In this document: positions 25,477 through 34,721 of the stretch, piece by piece
Layout: every line of letters starts with the position of its first letter
Numbering within the stretch: position 1 is the first letter of the stretch
Origin: Idiomarina ramblicola
GTDB taxonomy: Bacteria > Pseudomonadota > Gammaproteobacteria > Enterobacterales > Alteromonadaceae
NCBI RefSeq assembly: GCF_003987255.1
Contig: NZ_PIQC01000007.1
Location: forward strand, 124,001 to 188,000
Direction: 5' to 3'
DNA length: 64,000 bases
Position numbers and translations under genes: made by a program
The notes under the pieces: generated by a model
Databases searched by the model: none
Told to the model about the DNA's origin: nothing
Seen by the model: only the letters and a program-made list of their open reading frames with translations

Positions 25477-26703
25477 ATGCAAGAGATATATCTCGGTGTA
25501 GGGATGTTCACCATTATCGTACTGGTTTTGGTTGCGATTATTATGTTCGCAAAATCCAAACTGGTACCTCAGGGTGATGTAGAAATCCTGATTAATGACG
25601 ACGAAGACAAAAAAATCGTGACCCAGCCTGGTACTAAACTTCTGGGGGCGTTGGCTAACGCTGGTATTTTCGTGTCGTCTGCTTGTGGTGGCGGTGGTTC
25701 ATGTGGCCAATGCCGTGTCACGGTTAAAGAAGGTGGCGGTGATATTTTGCCAACCGAGCTTGACCATATTACGAAACGTGAAGCCCGTGAAGGTTGTCGT
25801 CTTTCGTGTCAGGTTAACGTTAAACAGGACATGGAAATCGAATTACCAGAAGAAGTCTTTGGTATTCGTAAGTGGGACTGTACGGTTAAATCTAATGATA
25901 ACGTAGCCACGTTCATTAAAGAGTTTGTTGTGCAGTTGCCGGAAGGTGAAGAAGTTCCTTTCCGTGCGGGCGGCTTTATTCAGATTGAAGCTCCGCCGCA
26001 TCATGTGAAGTACAAAGACTTTGATATCGCGGAAGAGTATCACGCTGACTGGGATCGTTTTGGCTTCTTTGATGTGGAATCTAAGGTTGATGAGGAAGTT
26101 GAGCGTGCCTATTCAATGGCCAACTATCCGGAAGAGAAAGGCATTATTATGCTGAACGTCCGTATAGCAACTCCACCGCCTAACGACTTGAGCTTACCGG
26201 CAGGGAAAATGTCATCTTACATTTTCAGTCTTAAGCCGGGCGATAAAGTGACGATTTCCGGTCCGTTTGGCGAGTTCTTTGCTAAAGAGACTGACGCGGA
26301 AATGGTCTTCGTAGGTGGCGGTGCAGGTATGGCGCCAATGCGATCGCATCTTTTCGATCAGATGCGTCGTTTGAAGACTGATCGTAAAGTGTCGTTCTGG
26401 TACGGTGCTCGCTCGAAAAAAGAAATGTTCTATGTTGAAGATTTTGACATGCTGGCTGAAGAGAACGAAAACTTCGACTGGCACGTGGCATTATCTGATC
26501 CTCAGCCGGAAGATAACTGGGAAGGCGATACTGGCTTTATTCATAATGTTCTTTATGAGCGTTACCTTAAAGACCATGAAGCGCCTGAAGACTGTGAGTT
26601 CTACATGTGCGGACCTCCGGTTATGAACGCTGCTGTTATCAATCTATTGAAAGACTTAGGCGTCGAAGACGAAAACATTATGTTGGATGACTTTGGTGGT
26701 TAA
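25477..26703 (+). CDS. nqrF: Na+-translocating NADH:quinone reductase subunit F
   Basis: A 408-aa electron-entry subunit. An N-terminal TM helix (about 5-24) leads to a [2Fe-2S] ferredoxin domain with ligands C70, C76, C79 ([10 protein letters not shown]) and C111. An FAD/NADH oxidoreductase module follows: RAYSMANYP binds [17 protein letters not shown] is the NADH-binding loop, and [10 protein letters not shown] lies near the C-terminus. It oxidises NADH and feeds electrons to the NqrD/E iron centre. It is followed three bases later by apbE. Confidence 0.96.
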   Translation: MQEIYLGVGMFTIIVLVLVAIIMFAKSKLVPQGDVEILINDDEDKKIVTQPGTKLLGALANAGIFVSSACGGGGSCGQCRVTVKEGGGDILPTELDHITKREAREGCRLSCQVNVKQDMEIELPEEVFGIRKWDCTVKSNDNVATFIKEFVVQLPEGEEVPFRAGGFIQIEAPPHHVKYKDFDIAEEYHADWDRFGFFDVESKVDEEVERAYSMANYPEEKGIIMLNVRIATPPPNDLSLPAGKMSSYIFSLKPGDKVTISGPFGEFFAKETDAEMVFVGGGAGMAPMRSHLFDQMRRLKTDRKVSFWYGARSKKEMFYVEDFDMLAEENENFDWHVALSDPQPEDNWEGDTGFIHNVLYERYLKDHEAPEDCEFYMCGPPVMNAAVINLLKDLGVEDENIMLDDFGG

Positions 26704-26706
26704 TTC

Positions 26707-27738
26707 ATGATGCTATCGAAACTGTCGATTGCTAAAGTTTGGCTAGCCCTTATGGGGCTGGCCTTTTTAGTTTCTTGTTCTGACTCTCCTGAGAAAATCA
26801 CGTTTAGCGACAGTACAATGGGAACGACTTATAGTGTGACGCTTTACACTAAAGATCCCAGACACAATAAAGATGAGATTAAACGGAAAGTCGATATCGT
26901 GTTAGAACGGGTTAACGCACAAATGTCGACTTACGATCCTGAGTCTGAACTGTCTCAATTTAATCAATTCGAAAGTACTGAGCCGATGGTTATTAGTCGT
27001 GACCTTGAACGGGTCGTGACTCGAGCATTAGAGATAGCAGAGCAAACTGACGGTGCTTTGGATATAACAATTGGACCCCTGGTCAATTTATGGGGGTTTG
27101 GCCCTCAGGCAAGACCAGAAAATGAACCATCAGAATCTGAGCTAGAAGCTGTTCGTAAAAGAACCGGTTACCAAAAGTTGCGTGTACAAAATCATCAATT
27201 GATTAAAGATGAATCCGGAATGTATGTGGATTTATCAACAATTGCAAAGGGTTACGGAGTTGACAGAGTAGGTCACTTACTAGATCAACTGCGAATAAAG
27301 CAGTACCTCGTTGAAATTGGTGGTGAAGTTGTTGCCAAGGGAGGCAAACCTGATGAAGCTTCATGGCGTCTCGCGATAGAAAAACCGGTTTCTACGGAAC
27401 GAGCAGTGCAGCGTGTTGTCGAATTTAAAGACGGCGCATTAGCAACATCTGGTGATTACCGGAACTATTACGAAGAAGACGGACGTCGCTATTCACATAT
27501 TATTGATCCTGCGACAGGCTCTCCGATACAGCACAATTTAGTTTCGGTTTCGGTCTATGCCGACGATACGATGTCTGCTGATGCTTATGCAACGGCCTTA
27601 TTGGTTATGGGAACGGATAAAGCAAAAGCATTCTCAGAAAAACACAATTTGGCAGTCATGCTTATCTACAAAACAGAAGACGGTTTTGATGAGTATATCA
27701 GCGATGCATTTAAGCCGTTGTTAAATGAGCAGGAGTAG
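26707..27738 (+). CDS. apbE: FAD:protein FMN transferase ApbE
   Basis: A 343-aa exported lipoprotein (lipobox LVSC, Cys at about residue 24) that transfers FMN from FAD onto Thr of the S(T)GAT motifs in NqrB and NqrC. Family segments are present: TMGTTYSVTLYT at the mature N-terminus, MSTYDPESELSQFN, DLSTIAKGYGVDRV, VEIGGEVVAKG, and the Mg2+ region HIIDPATGSP with SADAYATALLVMG. A second ATG lies one codon later (26710). Its position inside the nqr operon fits its dedicated role. Confidence 0.95.
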   Translation: MMLSKLSIAKVWLALMGLAFLVSCSDSPEKITFSDSTMGTTYSVTLYTKDPRHNKDEIKRKVDIVLERVNAQMSTYDPESELSQFNQFESTEPMVISRDLERVVTRALEIAEQTDGALDITIGPLVNLWGFGPQARPENEPSESELEAVRKRTGYQKLRVQNHQLIKDESGMYVDLSTIAKGYGVDRVGHLLDQLRIKQYLVEIGGEVVAKGGKPDEASWRLAIEKPVSTERAVQRVVEFKDGALATSGDYRNYYEEDGRRYSHIIDPATGSPIQHNLVSVSVYADDTMSADAYATALLVMGTDKAKAFSEKHNLAVMLIYKTEDGFDEYISDAFKPLLNEQE

Positions 27739-27746
27739 GAGTTTTA

Positions 27747-27959
27747 ATGCAAACCTTTATAATGGTATTCGCCTTGTTTGTTATCGTTGTACTGGCGATG
27801 GCCATTGGTTATATCGTACAACGAAAGACCATTTCTGGTAGCTGTGGAGGCATCAGCACACTGGGTATGGAGAAAGCGTGCGATTGCGATGAACCTTGCG
27901 AGAAACGCAAAGAACGGATGAAAAAGGAAGAAGCCTGGAAAGAAAACCAGATTCATTGA
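27747..27959 (+). CDS. nqrM: Na+-NQR maturation protein NqrM
   Basis: A 70-aa protein of the DUF539 family. One N-terminal TM helix (about 4-24) is followed by a Cys-rich cytoplasmic stretch with C33, C45, C47 and C51, then a charged tail. NqrM is required for assembly of active Na+-NQR and is thought to deliver iron to the NqrD/NqrE centre. It follows apbE by eight bases, as in Vibrio. The cysteine-desulfurase fusion downstream begins 56 bases later. Confidence 0.94.
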   Translation: MQTFIMVFALFVIVVLAMAIGYIVQRKTISGSCGGISTLGMEKACDCDEPCEKRKERMKKEEAWKENQIH

Positions 27960-28015
27960 CCCTTTTAGTCATAAAGGTTATAAACATATAACTTTTTGTT
28001 TAGTTGGAGGGTGGC

Positions 28016-30133
28016 ATGAAACCTATTGATATTCAGACAAATGCAAACGAGCTTTATCTGGACTGTAATGCTACTACTCCGGTACTTCCCGAAATTATTA
28101 AAGCCGTTTCACACACGATGGAAACGGTTTTTGGTAACCCTTCAAGTAGTCACATCACTGGGCTAAAAGCCCGATATATTTTGGATACAACACGTCAGTT
28201 AGCCCGAAAGGTTGTGGGTTTGGAATCTGGTCGTCTTATTTTTACCAGTGGCGCCACAGAAGGAATACAAACGGCTGTTGTGTCAGCGATATACGCTGCT
28301 ATGCAAACGGAACCAGGTAAAAGAAAAAAATATTTACTCTATGGCGCAACTGAACATAAAGCGGTTCCACAAGCACTCGAACATTGGAATCAACTGCTGG
28401 GCTTAAAGGCTCAACTGGTTGCTATTCCTGTTGATGAGCAGGGGTTACTGGATAGACAGTTTATCGCCCAACACGTAAAAGACGCGGCGATGATATGCAC
28501 TATGGCAGTTAATAACGAGACAGGGGTTATTCAAAACCTGGGTGAGTTGGAGAGGGTAATTCGCCAGCATGCTCCTGATGTCCCGTGGATGGTTGATTGT
28601 GTTCAGGTTTTGGGAAAGAAAGCGCTTAATTTGGATGAAACGACTATTGATTATGCGCCATTCAGCGGTCATAAACTCTACGGACCCAAAGGTATTGGGT
28701 TTATGGCGGTGCGTAGCTCAGCACCTTACACACCGCTGATTATTGGTGGGGGACAGGAGTCGGGTCAACGCTCCGGAACAGAGAATTTACCCGGTATTGC
28801 GGCGTTAAACGCATTATTTGAGTTAATGCTGGATACAAAAAGTCAGCGCTTTCAGACTGAAGCTACGTTGAAAGGCTATCGCTCTCAGCTGGTCGACGCA
28901 TTGAGTTCTGCTTTTCCTTCTATTGTGTTTAACCACGATCTTAATCAGTCTGTTCCCACCACGCTCAACTTTTCTGTAGAAGGCGTTGCGTCGCGCGATA
29001 TTATGGATGTTTTTGACGCCTGTCAGATAAGAGTGAGTTCAGGGTCAGCTTGTAGCTCAAAAGTGACACGGAGTTTTGTGTTGGATGCTATGGGTTTTAA
29101 GGAGTGGCGTAGTGGCTCGGCTATTCGATTATCTTTTGGCCCGGCGACGCAACAAACCGAAATCGATGAGGCTTGTTTACGTATAAAACAGGCTGCTGAT
29201 GCTTTAAGAAATTCCTGCCTGATCGTGGCAGATACGAATAACGATAATGATGCAGAATTAGATGGCGTAATTCAGCTTAAATACGATGATCACTGCAGCT
29301 ATTTGGTGATAGACCGACAAGCGAAAGAGATTGCGGTCATTGATCCGCATCCAGCTTTGGCAGGAAGAATTGAAAATATCGTCAGCTGCCAGAACTATCG
29401 AGTAAAAGCGGTTTTGGCGACAACTCCGGACCCGGTGATAAGCCAGTCTATTGAGCTGTTGACGCCGATACTCATGTCGTCAGAATCAAAAGGCCGACAG
29501 GATATGTTTGGTTGGCCGGAAATTGCGGTAACTCAATGTGACGTTGTGCCCGTAGAGTGTGAAGGGAATGTTAGCGGCTGTGTCAGTATTGGTGAGCGCC
29601 GTTTATTCCGGGTTGGTACTCGCAATCCTGTTTATGTTTTAAGTGAACCTGCGGCGCTTAAAAGCCAGGTTCACTCAGACTTTTTATTTACTGGTACAGA
29701 GGCATCACCTTCGGTTTACGAGTGCTTTACTGGTGAGAACACGCTTCTTTGTCCCGGACGAGATCCTGAACATCATATCGCTTATACTGCTTGTGAGTTA
29801 AGTGGTGACTGTCAGGTTGATGACGGGGTTAACATTCCTATTGGGGATACCGATGAATTTTGGCATCGCGACGATCTATTAATTATCGATGTTCGGGAAA
29901 GACAAGAGCACGTGCTGTCAGATTTACCCTGTTGTGCTGAGGTTATTAATGTGCCACTGACAGAAGTTATTCAATTTATCCATAACAATCCTCATCTGCG
30001 TGAACGGGATATTATTTGCTTATGTCGCTCCGGCAACAGAAGCCAGGTTGTGGCTAATGTACTGAAGCGGCATGGATTTAACAGTCGTCATTTGCTTGGT
30101 GGCCTGGCTTTATTAGGTGTTCCCGCGGCGTAA
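28016..30133 (+). CDS. Cysteine desulfurase / inactive persulfide-dioxygenase-like / rhodanese fusion protein
   Basis: A 705-aa three-part protein. The ATG at 28016 follows GGAGG; an in-frame TTG overlaps that site. Residues about 10-395 are a NifS/IscS-type class V aminotransferase with PLP Lys K220 (FSGHKLYGPKG) and catalytic C346 in SSGSACSSKV. Residues about 415-600 align with the metallo-beta-lactamase fold of persulfide dioxygenases (CSYLVIDRQAKEIAVIDP), but the metal motif HxHxDH is replaced by ATTPDP (about 467-472). Residues about 615-705 are a rhodanese with active-site C670 (CRSGNRS). An intramolecular persulfide relay is a reasonable inference. A link to Na+-NQR maturation is suggested only by location. 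Confidence 0.85.
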   Translation: MKPIDIQTNANELYLDCNATTPVLPEIIKAVSHTMETVFGNPSSSHITGLKARYILDTTRQLARKVVGLESGRLIFTSGATEGIQTAVVSAIYAAMQTEPGKRKKYLLYGATEHKAVPQALEHWNQLLGLKAQLVAIPVDEQGLLDRQFIAQHVKDAAMICTMAVNNETGVIQNLGELERVIRQHAPDVPWMVDCVQVLGKKALNLDETTIDYAPFSGHKLYGPKGIGFMAVRSSAPYTPLIIGGGQESGQRSGTENLPGIAALNALFELMLDTKSQRFQTEATLKGYRSQLVDALSSAFPSIVFNHDLNQSVPTTLNFSVEGVASRDIMDVFDACQIRVSSGSACSSKVTRSFVLDAMGFKEWRSGSAIRLSFGPATQQTEIDEACLRIKQAADALRNSCLIVADTNNDNDAELDGVIQLKYDDHCSYLVIDRQAKEIAVIDPHPALAGRIENIVSCQNYRVKAVLATTPDPVISQSIELLTPILMSSESKGRQDMFGWPEIAVTQCDVVPVECEGNVSGCVSIGERRLFRVGTRNPVYVLSEPAALKSQVHSDFLFTGTEASPSVYECFTGENTLLCPGRDPEHHIAYTACELSGDCQVDDGVNIPIGDTDEFWHRDDLLIIDVRERQEHVLSDLPCCAEVINVPLTEVIQFIHNNPHLRERDIICLCRSGNRSQVVANVLKRHGFNSRHLLGGLALLGVPAA

Positions 30134-30136
30134 CCT

Positions 30137-30165
30137 AAGAGCGTGTTAAAGCTGGGTGCGCTCTT
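30137..30165. terminator. Convergent hairpin after the desulfurase fusion
   Basis: AAGAGCG (30137-30143) pairs with CGCTCTT (30159-30165). It spans the gap between the plus-strand fusion gene and the end of the minus-strand beta-propeller gene. There is no clear T-tract. Confidence 0.45.
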
Positions 30166-31216
30166 GTGGAGCCTGCCATTGGAGGCGACCGACATACCCA
30201 TCTTTACCAACTAGCCAGCAACTGATGTCATCGTGGCACTGAATGTTCCAGATATTGGCATCCGAAAGCTTAAACCACTCGTTGTTGTCCAAATTGAGTG
30301 CTGCTGAACCTTGCGGATTAGACGTTAATAACCAAGTACCGTTGTGATCAATCAGACTTAAACTATAGAGCGCACCCTTTATAGGGGGAGCTGGCAGGGC
30401 TTTAAATTCTTCGTTCTGGTAATGCCACAATCTATCTTCATTGCCAGAGGCGTCATTTAAATCACCGCCGGCAATATAAAAGGTCTCATCATCAATCGGC
30501 CATACGCTGGTAATGCCGGCCATAGGGCCAGCTTTCATCGGTGTCTCTATTACTCGAAAACGGATACCGAAGGAGCCTTTAATCAGTACTCTTGCTTTAT
30601 CGGCATTACCCGTTGCTATCATCCAGTTATCGTTATTAAAACGGGCACAGCTGCCGCTTGATGCAAAACCACCTTCATTCGATTGAGGAGGCTCTGAAAT
30701 GGCGCTACGTACTTGCATCCAGTTGCGGCCATCGGCACTGCGAACCATTCGCCATTCGTCACCTACGCTGTCGCCGTGAACCCAGGCCTCGCCACTGGGG
30801 GAAAGCGCCATGCAATTGAAAAAGCTGTCAGATTCGCCGCGATAGCGTAGACGCCAGCTATTGCCGCCATTTTCAGTGTAATAGATGCGTGACTGACCAC
30901 CTGTACCAACACTTAAGGCGTAGGCCCGGCGGTCATCAATAGCTTCAATGTCACGAAAATCAAGATCGGCAGGGCCAGGCTGAAAATACTGCCAGCTTTT
31001 ACCGGAATCGGTTGTTCTGGCTACTGTTCCCTTTTCACCGGAGAGCCATATGGTATTGCGGCTTACAGGGCTCACGCCTACCCAATGTTGTTGACGAACG
31101 TTATCAAAAACCTCTATTTCCGGCGGCTGAGCTGATGCCGGAAGACTTAATAACGTGCTGAAGGGCAAAACAAACCTGAGTATATTTACGGCTTGCTGCT
31201 GTAGCTTCGATGTCAT
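30146..31216 (-). CDS. Secreted YCF48/BNR-like beta-propeller protein
   Basis: A 356-aa exported protein with a signal peptide (about 1-29, ending LPASAQ). The remainder contains repeated strand-turn units of the BNR/YCF48 type, for example RTTDSGKSWQYF, YYTENGGNSWRLR and RSADGRNWMQV, at about 45-residue spacing. The fold is probably a six- or seven-bladed propeller. Three Cys pairs could stabilise it in the periplasm. Similar proteins are annotated as sialidase-like or oxidoreductase-like, but no catalytic residues can be assigned, so the function is unknown. Convergent with the desulfurase fusion. Confidence 0.75.
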   Translation of the reverse strand: MTSKLQQQAVNILRFVLPFSTLLSLPASAQPPEIEVFDNVRQQHWVGVSPVSRNTIWLSGEKGTVARTTDSGKSWQYFQPGPADLDFRDIEAIDDRRAYALSVGTGGQSRIYYTENGGNSWRLRYRGESDSFFNCMALSPSGEAWVHGDSVGDEWRMVRSADGRNWMQVRSAISEPPQSNEGGFASSGSCARFNNDNWMIATGNADKARVLIKGSFGIRFRVIETPMKAGPMAGITSVWPIDDETFYIAGGDLNDASGNEDRLWHYQNEEFKALPAPPIKGALYSLSLIDHNGTWLLTSNPQGSAALNLDNNEWFKLSDANIWNIQCHDDISCWLVGKDGYVGRLQWQAPQERTQL

Positions 31217-31297
31217 AGACGTGGCCTAATTAATTATGCATGTCATTGAGTGTAACACGTTTCCTTTTTACCGATACGTCAGTTCGGGGGCTGCAGT

Positions 31298-32050
31298 TCA
31301 CTGTGCATCGAAACATAATCCATTATCAGAAAGACTGTCATCACTCATTAGGTAGAGATACGTCGGCATTAACTCTTCAGGTGTCTTTAGTGATTTTGGA
31401 TCTTCCGCCGGATAAGCTTTCGAACGCATAGAAGTGCGGGTGGCGCCCGGGTTAATAACATTGGTACGTAGCTTCGTGCCATCATATTCATCCGCAATAA
31501 CCTGAGCCATACCCTCTGTTGCAAATTTACTGACAGAGTAAGTTCCCCAGAAAGCCCGGCCTTTGCGACCAACGCCGGAAGACGTAAATACTAAAGAAGC
31601 ATGAGGAGATTTTTCCATTACCGGAATGAGTGCCTGAGTCATCGCAAACTGACCAGTGACATTGACCTGCATCACATCGTCCCAACTGTCTTTTTCGATA
31701 TGGGTAAAAGGGGATAGAATACCCAGTAAGCCCGCATTGTGAAGTACACCATCGAGTTTACCGAATTGATCAGCAATAGTGGTGGCCATGTCACGGTAGT
31801 TATTTTCCGTTGCACCTTTTAGATCCAATGGAATAATTGCGGGTTGCGGACTTTCCTGAGCGATAATCTCATCATAAACAGACTCAAGCTTGCTAACGGT
31901 ACGGCCTAATAAAATGACCGTGGCGCTATGCTTGGCATAGCTTAGGGCGGCTTGGCGACCAATACCATCGCCAGCGCCAGTAACTAAAATAACTTTATTT
32001 TTCAGTAGTTCAGGACTTGCCTGATAAGTATGTACAGTTTTAATTTGCAT
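31298..32050 (-). CDS. yciK: Short-chain dehydrogenase/reductase, YciK family
   Basis: A 250-aa classical SDR. The cofactor loop TGAGDGIGR (about residue 24-32), NAG (about 105) and the catalytic Ser-Tyr-Lys set (FTSSGVG and YSVSK) are present, with PGATRTSM after them. The N-terminal extension (HTYQASPELLKNK) and the ending are typical of YciK, whose physiological substrate is unknown; NAD(P)(H) use is inferred. In E. coli yciK lies next to cobA and sohB; here sohB is also close (2.7 kb away), a remnant of that order. Confidence 0.88.
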   Translation of the reverse strand: MQIKTVHTYQASPELLKNKVILVTGAGDGIGRQAALSYAKHSATVILLGRTVSKLESVYDEIIAQESPQPAIIPLDLKGATENNYRDMATTIADQFGKLDGVLHNAGLLGILSPFTHIEKDSWDDVMQVNVTGQFAMTQALIPVMEKSPHASLVFTSSGVGRKGRAFWGTYSVSKFATEGMAQVIADEYDGTKLRTNVINPGATRTSMRSKAYPAEDPKSLKTPEELMPTYLYLMSDDSLSDNGLCFDAQ

Positions 32051-32236
32051 AACAGTTTCTTAATACCATTGGACTGTGGTCGGGTGAGTAGGCTATTGTA
32101 ACGATAATCGAATAACTTCTCAGCAAACGAACGAAAAATCGGTAAAAAGCCTTTCATCTTAATTAAGACAGGTGTATAAAAATCGTTAAGAGAAGGCATA
32201 GAATAACAAAACATAAAAAAGGATTGGGGATACCTC

Positions 32237-34648
32237 ATGAAGAAATTACTACTCCCACTTGCGATTGGTTCTGCGCTTAGCCTGGTAGGCTGCGGCAGCG
32301 GTGACGAAGCGCCTATTACGGAAAGTGAAGTAAGTGTTGCCGCGTCACGCGTGGTGTTTGACCCGTCAAACGGTGCATTATCTGCACCAACAAACATACT
32401 GTTAAGTGGTTCAACTGACGGAACATTGAATTTACCTGTTGCTGATGCAACAGATACCGCTAACCCTCAAGTTGCTATTAATGCGCTTGATGGCTGGGGT
32501 ACTCACTCAACGTTAACTTTTGATTTCTCTCTACCTGTTGATGAAAACGGCGAGCAAGTCATTATTGAAGCAGCGAGTCTGGAAGCTCAGGGCTCTATAC
32601 GTGTATTTGAAACCATTCAAGGCGGCAGTGATGTCTCGGCTGGTTGTGCGGCAGCTAACCCGGCTGCGGTATGCGCGGTAACCGGTGAGCTTGAGCATGG
32701 TACCGATTTCACTGTTAAAGCGACAGGTGAAGGCAGTGTAGCTGTTGTTCCTTTACGCCCATTTAAGTCAGCAACGGGTTATTTAGTTGTATTGACCAAT
32801 AACATTCAGGATTCGCTGGGACGTGATGTGAAACCATCACAGACTTATACGTTGATGAAGCGTAATGCTGAAGAAAATCCAGTTTCAGGCGATGAAAGCG
32901 CCTTAGCTTTACAAGGCCTGGTCAATAGCTACGAAGGCGCTCTTGCGCAGTATGGCGTTGACCCTGAAGGTGTTATTTACAGCTCTAACTTTACCACACA
33001 GTCTGTGGGTGATGTGCTGGACATGACAAAAACATTACTGGGCCAGCAAATTGTAGCTGGGGCTCCGCCAGTAATGCAGGCTGCCCCTCAAGGTTATACC
33101 TTAGACGTTGTATTATCTGGCGTAACTGACGACCCTAACGCCTTGGCTGCGGCAAGCGCGGCTAAAGTCTATGGTGGACAGGTTGACTTACCTTATTATT
33201 CTCCATTACCAAGCGCAGAAGAGCCGACTGCTCCGGTAACGGGGCGCTGGACGGCGAAGTGTGATAGTCCTGTAACTATTGTTGGCGGTATTGAAAGTGG
33301 TCAAATCCCTGAGGGAGCTCTAGGTTTAGGAATCACTCAAGATGCCATCGCAGCTGACAAAGCGAGTGTTATTCGTTCTTTAGTACAGGCATGTATTGCT
33401 TCAGCTGATGGTATTGACTTGCCAGGTGTTGATGATGAACGTCACTTGACGAAGTATAACCCTGTTCCTGAAGTACAAGGAAATCCAACTATTAATGCGT
33501 TTGTAACTATCCCTGATCTAGCAACTGCAAATGCGGTTAGAGCGGGAATGGATCCTGCGCTTCCGGCTTTAACGGCCCCTGCTGATGGTTGGCCCGTTGT
33601 CATTTTTCAACATGGTATAACTCAAGATAAAAGCAACGCAGCAGCAATTGCAGGTACATTGGCGGTAGCGGGCTATGCAACAGTCGCAATCGACCATCCA
33701 TTGCACGGTGAACGTGGCTTCGATATCGATGAAGACGGCGAGTTGGATATCACGGCAACGGGTCCTGCAAATGCAACCACTTATATGAACTTAAGCAGTC
33801 TGTTGACAACTCGCGACAATCTGCGTCAGTCAATTACAGATTTGGTTGCATTGCGTGTCAGCTTAAATAACTTTATGGCGGCAGATGGCCAGCAAATTGA
33901 TGGGACGGATGTTCACTTTATTGGTCACTCGTTAGGTGCAATTGCGGGTACTGGTTTTACTGCTTTAGCGAACACACCATTTGCTGAAGATAACCCTCTG
34001 GCTGCTGCTGGGATTGACGGTATGTTTGAAATCCAGGCTTCCAGCTTAGGTATGCCTGGTGGTAGTTTAGCTAATTTCTTGTTGGCGTCGGAAAGTTTTG
34101 GACCAACAATTAAGGCAAGCCTACTGTACTCTTCTAACGCAGAGTTCAAGGCTGCAGCTGATGAGGCTATTGCTGGTGGTGCTACATTAGAGCAGTTCTA
34201 CGCAGGTTTCATGGAGCAAGCATCTGCCGAGCAGGTTGCGCAAATCAATGCAACCTTTGAGCAGTTCGCATTTGCAGCACAAACTGTTGTCGACTCGGGA
34301 GACCCGGTTAACTATGCAAGTGATGTCGTTGCTTCTGAAACGCCTGTATTCATGATTGAAGCCATTGGTGATTCGGTTATTCCAAATGCCGTTGAGAACA
34401 AGCCTCTGGCAGGAACAGAACCTTTAGCGGCATTACTTGGCCTTGAAGGTATCTCAACCACAACAACATCTGAAGACGGTACTCCGGTATCGGGTATTGT
34501 TCGCTTCGGTGGTGATGCAGCGCACGGTTCATTAGTTAGCTCAGAATCATCTGCGGCTGTTACCGCTGAAATGCAGCAACAAATCGCATTTTGGTTTGCA
34601 TCAGATATGTTGCAGTTACCAGTAACCAACGAAGAAGTGGTAGAATAA
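32237..34648 (+). CDS. VolA/Pla-1-like outer-membrane phospholipase lipoprotein
   Basis: An 803-aa lipoprotein with lipobox SLVGC (Cys at residue 19). An N-terminal Ig-like region (about 30-200, with VVFDPSNGALSAPTN) precedes an alpha/beta-hydrolase domain. The nucleophile elbow is GHSLG with S565, an oxyanion segment VVIFQHGITQ comes before it, and GDSVIPN and AAHGSL supply likely Asp and His. The pattern matches VolA of Vibrio, a surface lysophosphatidylcholine hydrolase that releases fatty acids for uptake. It is transcribed alone and followed by a strong terminator. Confidence 0.82.
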   Translation: MKKLLLPLAIGSALSLVGCGSGDEAPITESEVSVAASRVVFDPSNGALSAPTNILLSGSTDGTLNLPVADATDTANPQVAINALDGWGTHSTLTFDFSLPVDENGEQVIIEAASLEAQGSIRVFETIQGGSDVSAGCAAANPAAVCAVTGELEHGTDFTVKATGEGSVAVVPLRPFKSATGYLVVLTNNIQDSLGRDVKPSQTYTLMKRNAEENPVSGDESALALQGLVNSYEGALAQYGVDPEGVIYSSNFTTQSVGDVLDMTKTLLGQQIVAGAPPVMQAAPQGYTLDVVLSGVTDDPNALAAASAAKVYGGQVDLPYYSPLPSAEEPTAPVTGRWTAKCDSPVTIVGGIESGQIPEGALGLGITQDAIAADKASVIRSLVQACIASADGIDLPGVDDERHLTKYNPVPEVQGNPTINAFVTIPDLATANAVRAGMDPALPALTAPADGWPVVIFQHGITQDKSNAAAIAGTLAVAGYATVAIDHPLHGERGFDIDEDGELDITATGPANATTYMNLSSLLTTRDNLRQSITDLVALRVSLNNFMAADGQQIDGTDVHFIGHSLGAIAGTGFTALANTPFAEDNPLAAAGIDGMFEIQASSLGMPGGSLANFLLASESFGPTIKASLLYSSNAEFKAAADEAIAGGATLEQFYAGFMEQASAEQVAQINATFEQFAFAAQTVVDSGDPVNYASDVVASETPVFMIEAIGDSVIPNAVENKPLAGTEPLAALLGLEGISTTTTSEDGTPVSGIVRFGGDAAHGSLVSSESSAAVTAEMQQQIAFWFASDMLQLPVTNEEVVE

Positions 34649-34676
34649 CTTTCAGGTTATTGAACACTGAGCATTC

Positions 34677-34704
34677 AAAGGCCGGCAACTATGCTGGCCT
34701 TTTT
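34677..34704 (+). terminator. Rho-independent terminator after the VolA-like gene
   Basis: A 10-bp stem from AAAGGCCGGC (34677-34686) to GCTGGCCTTT (34693-34702), with loop AACTAT and one G-U pair, ends in a run of five T. Confidence 0.88.
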
Positions 34705-34721
34705 CGTTTTAGGAGAGTGGT

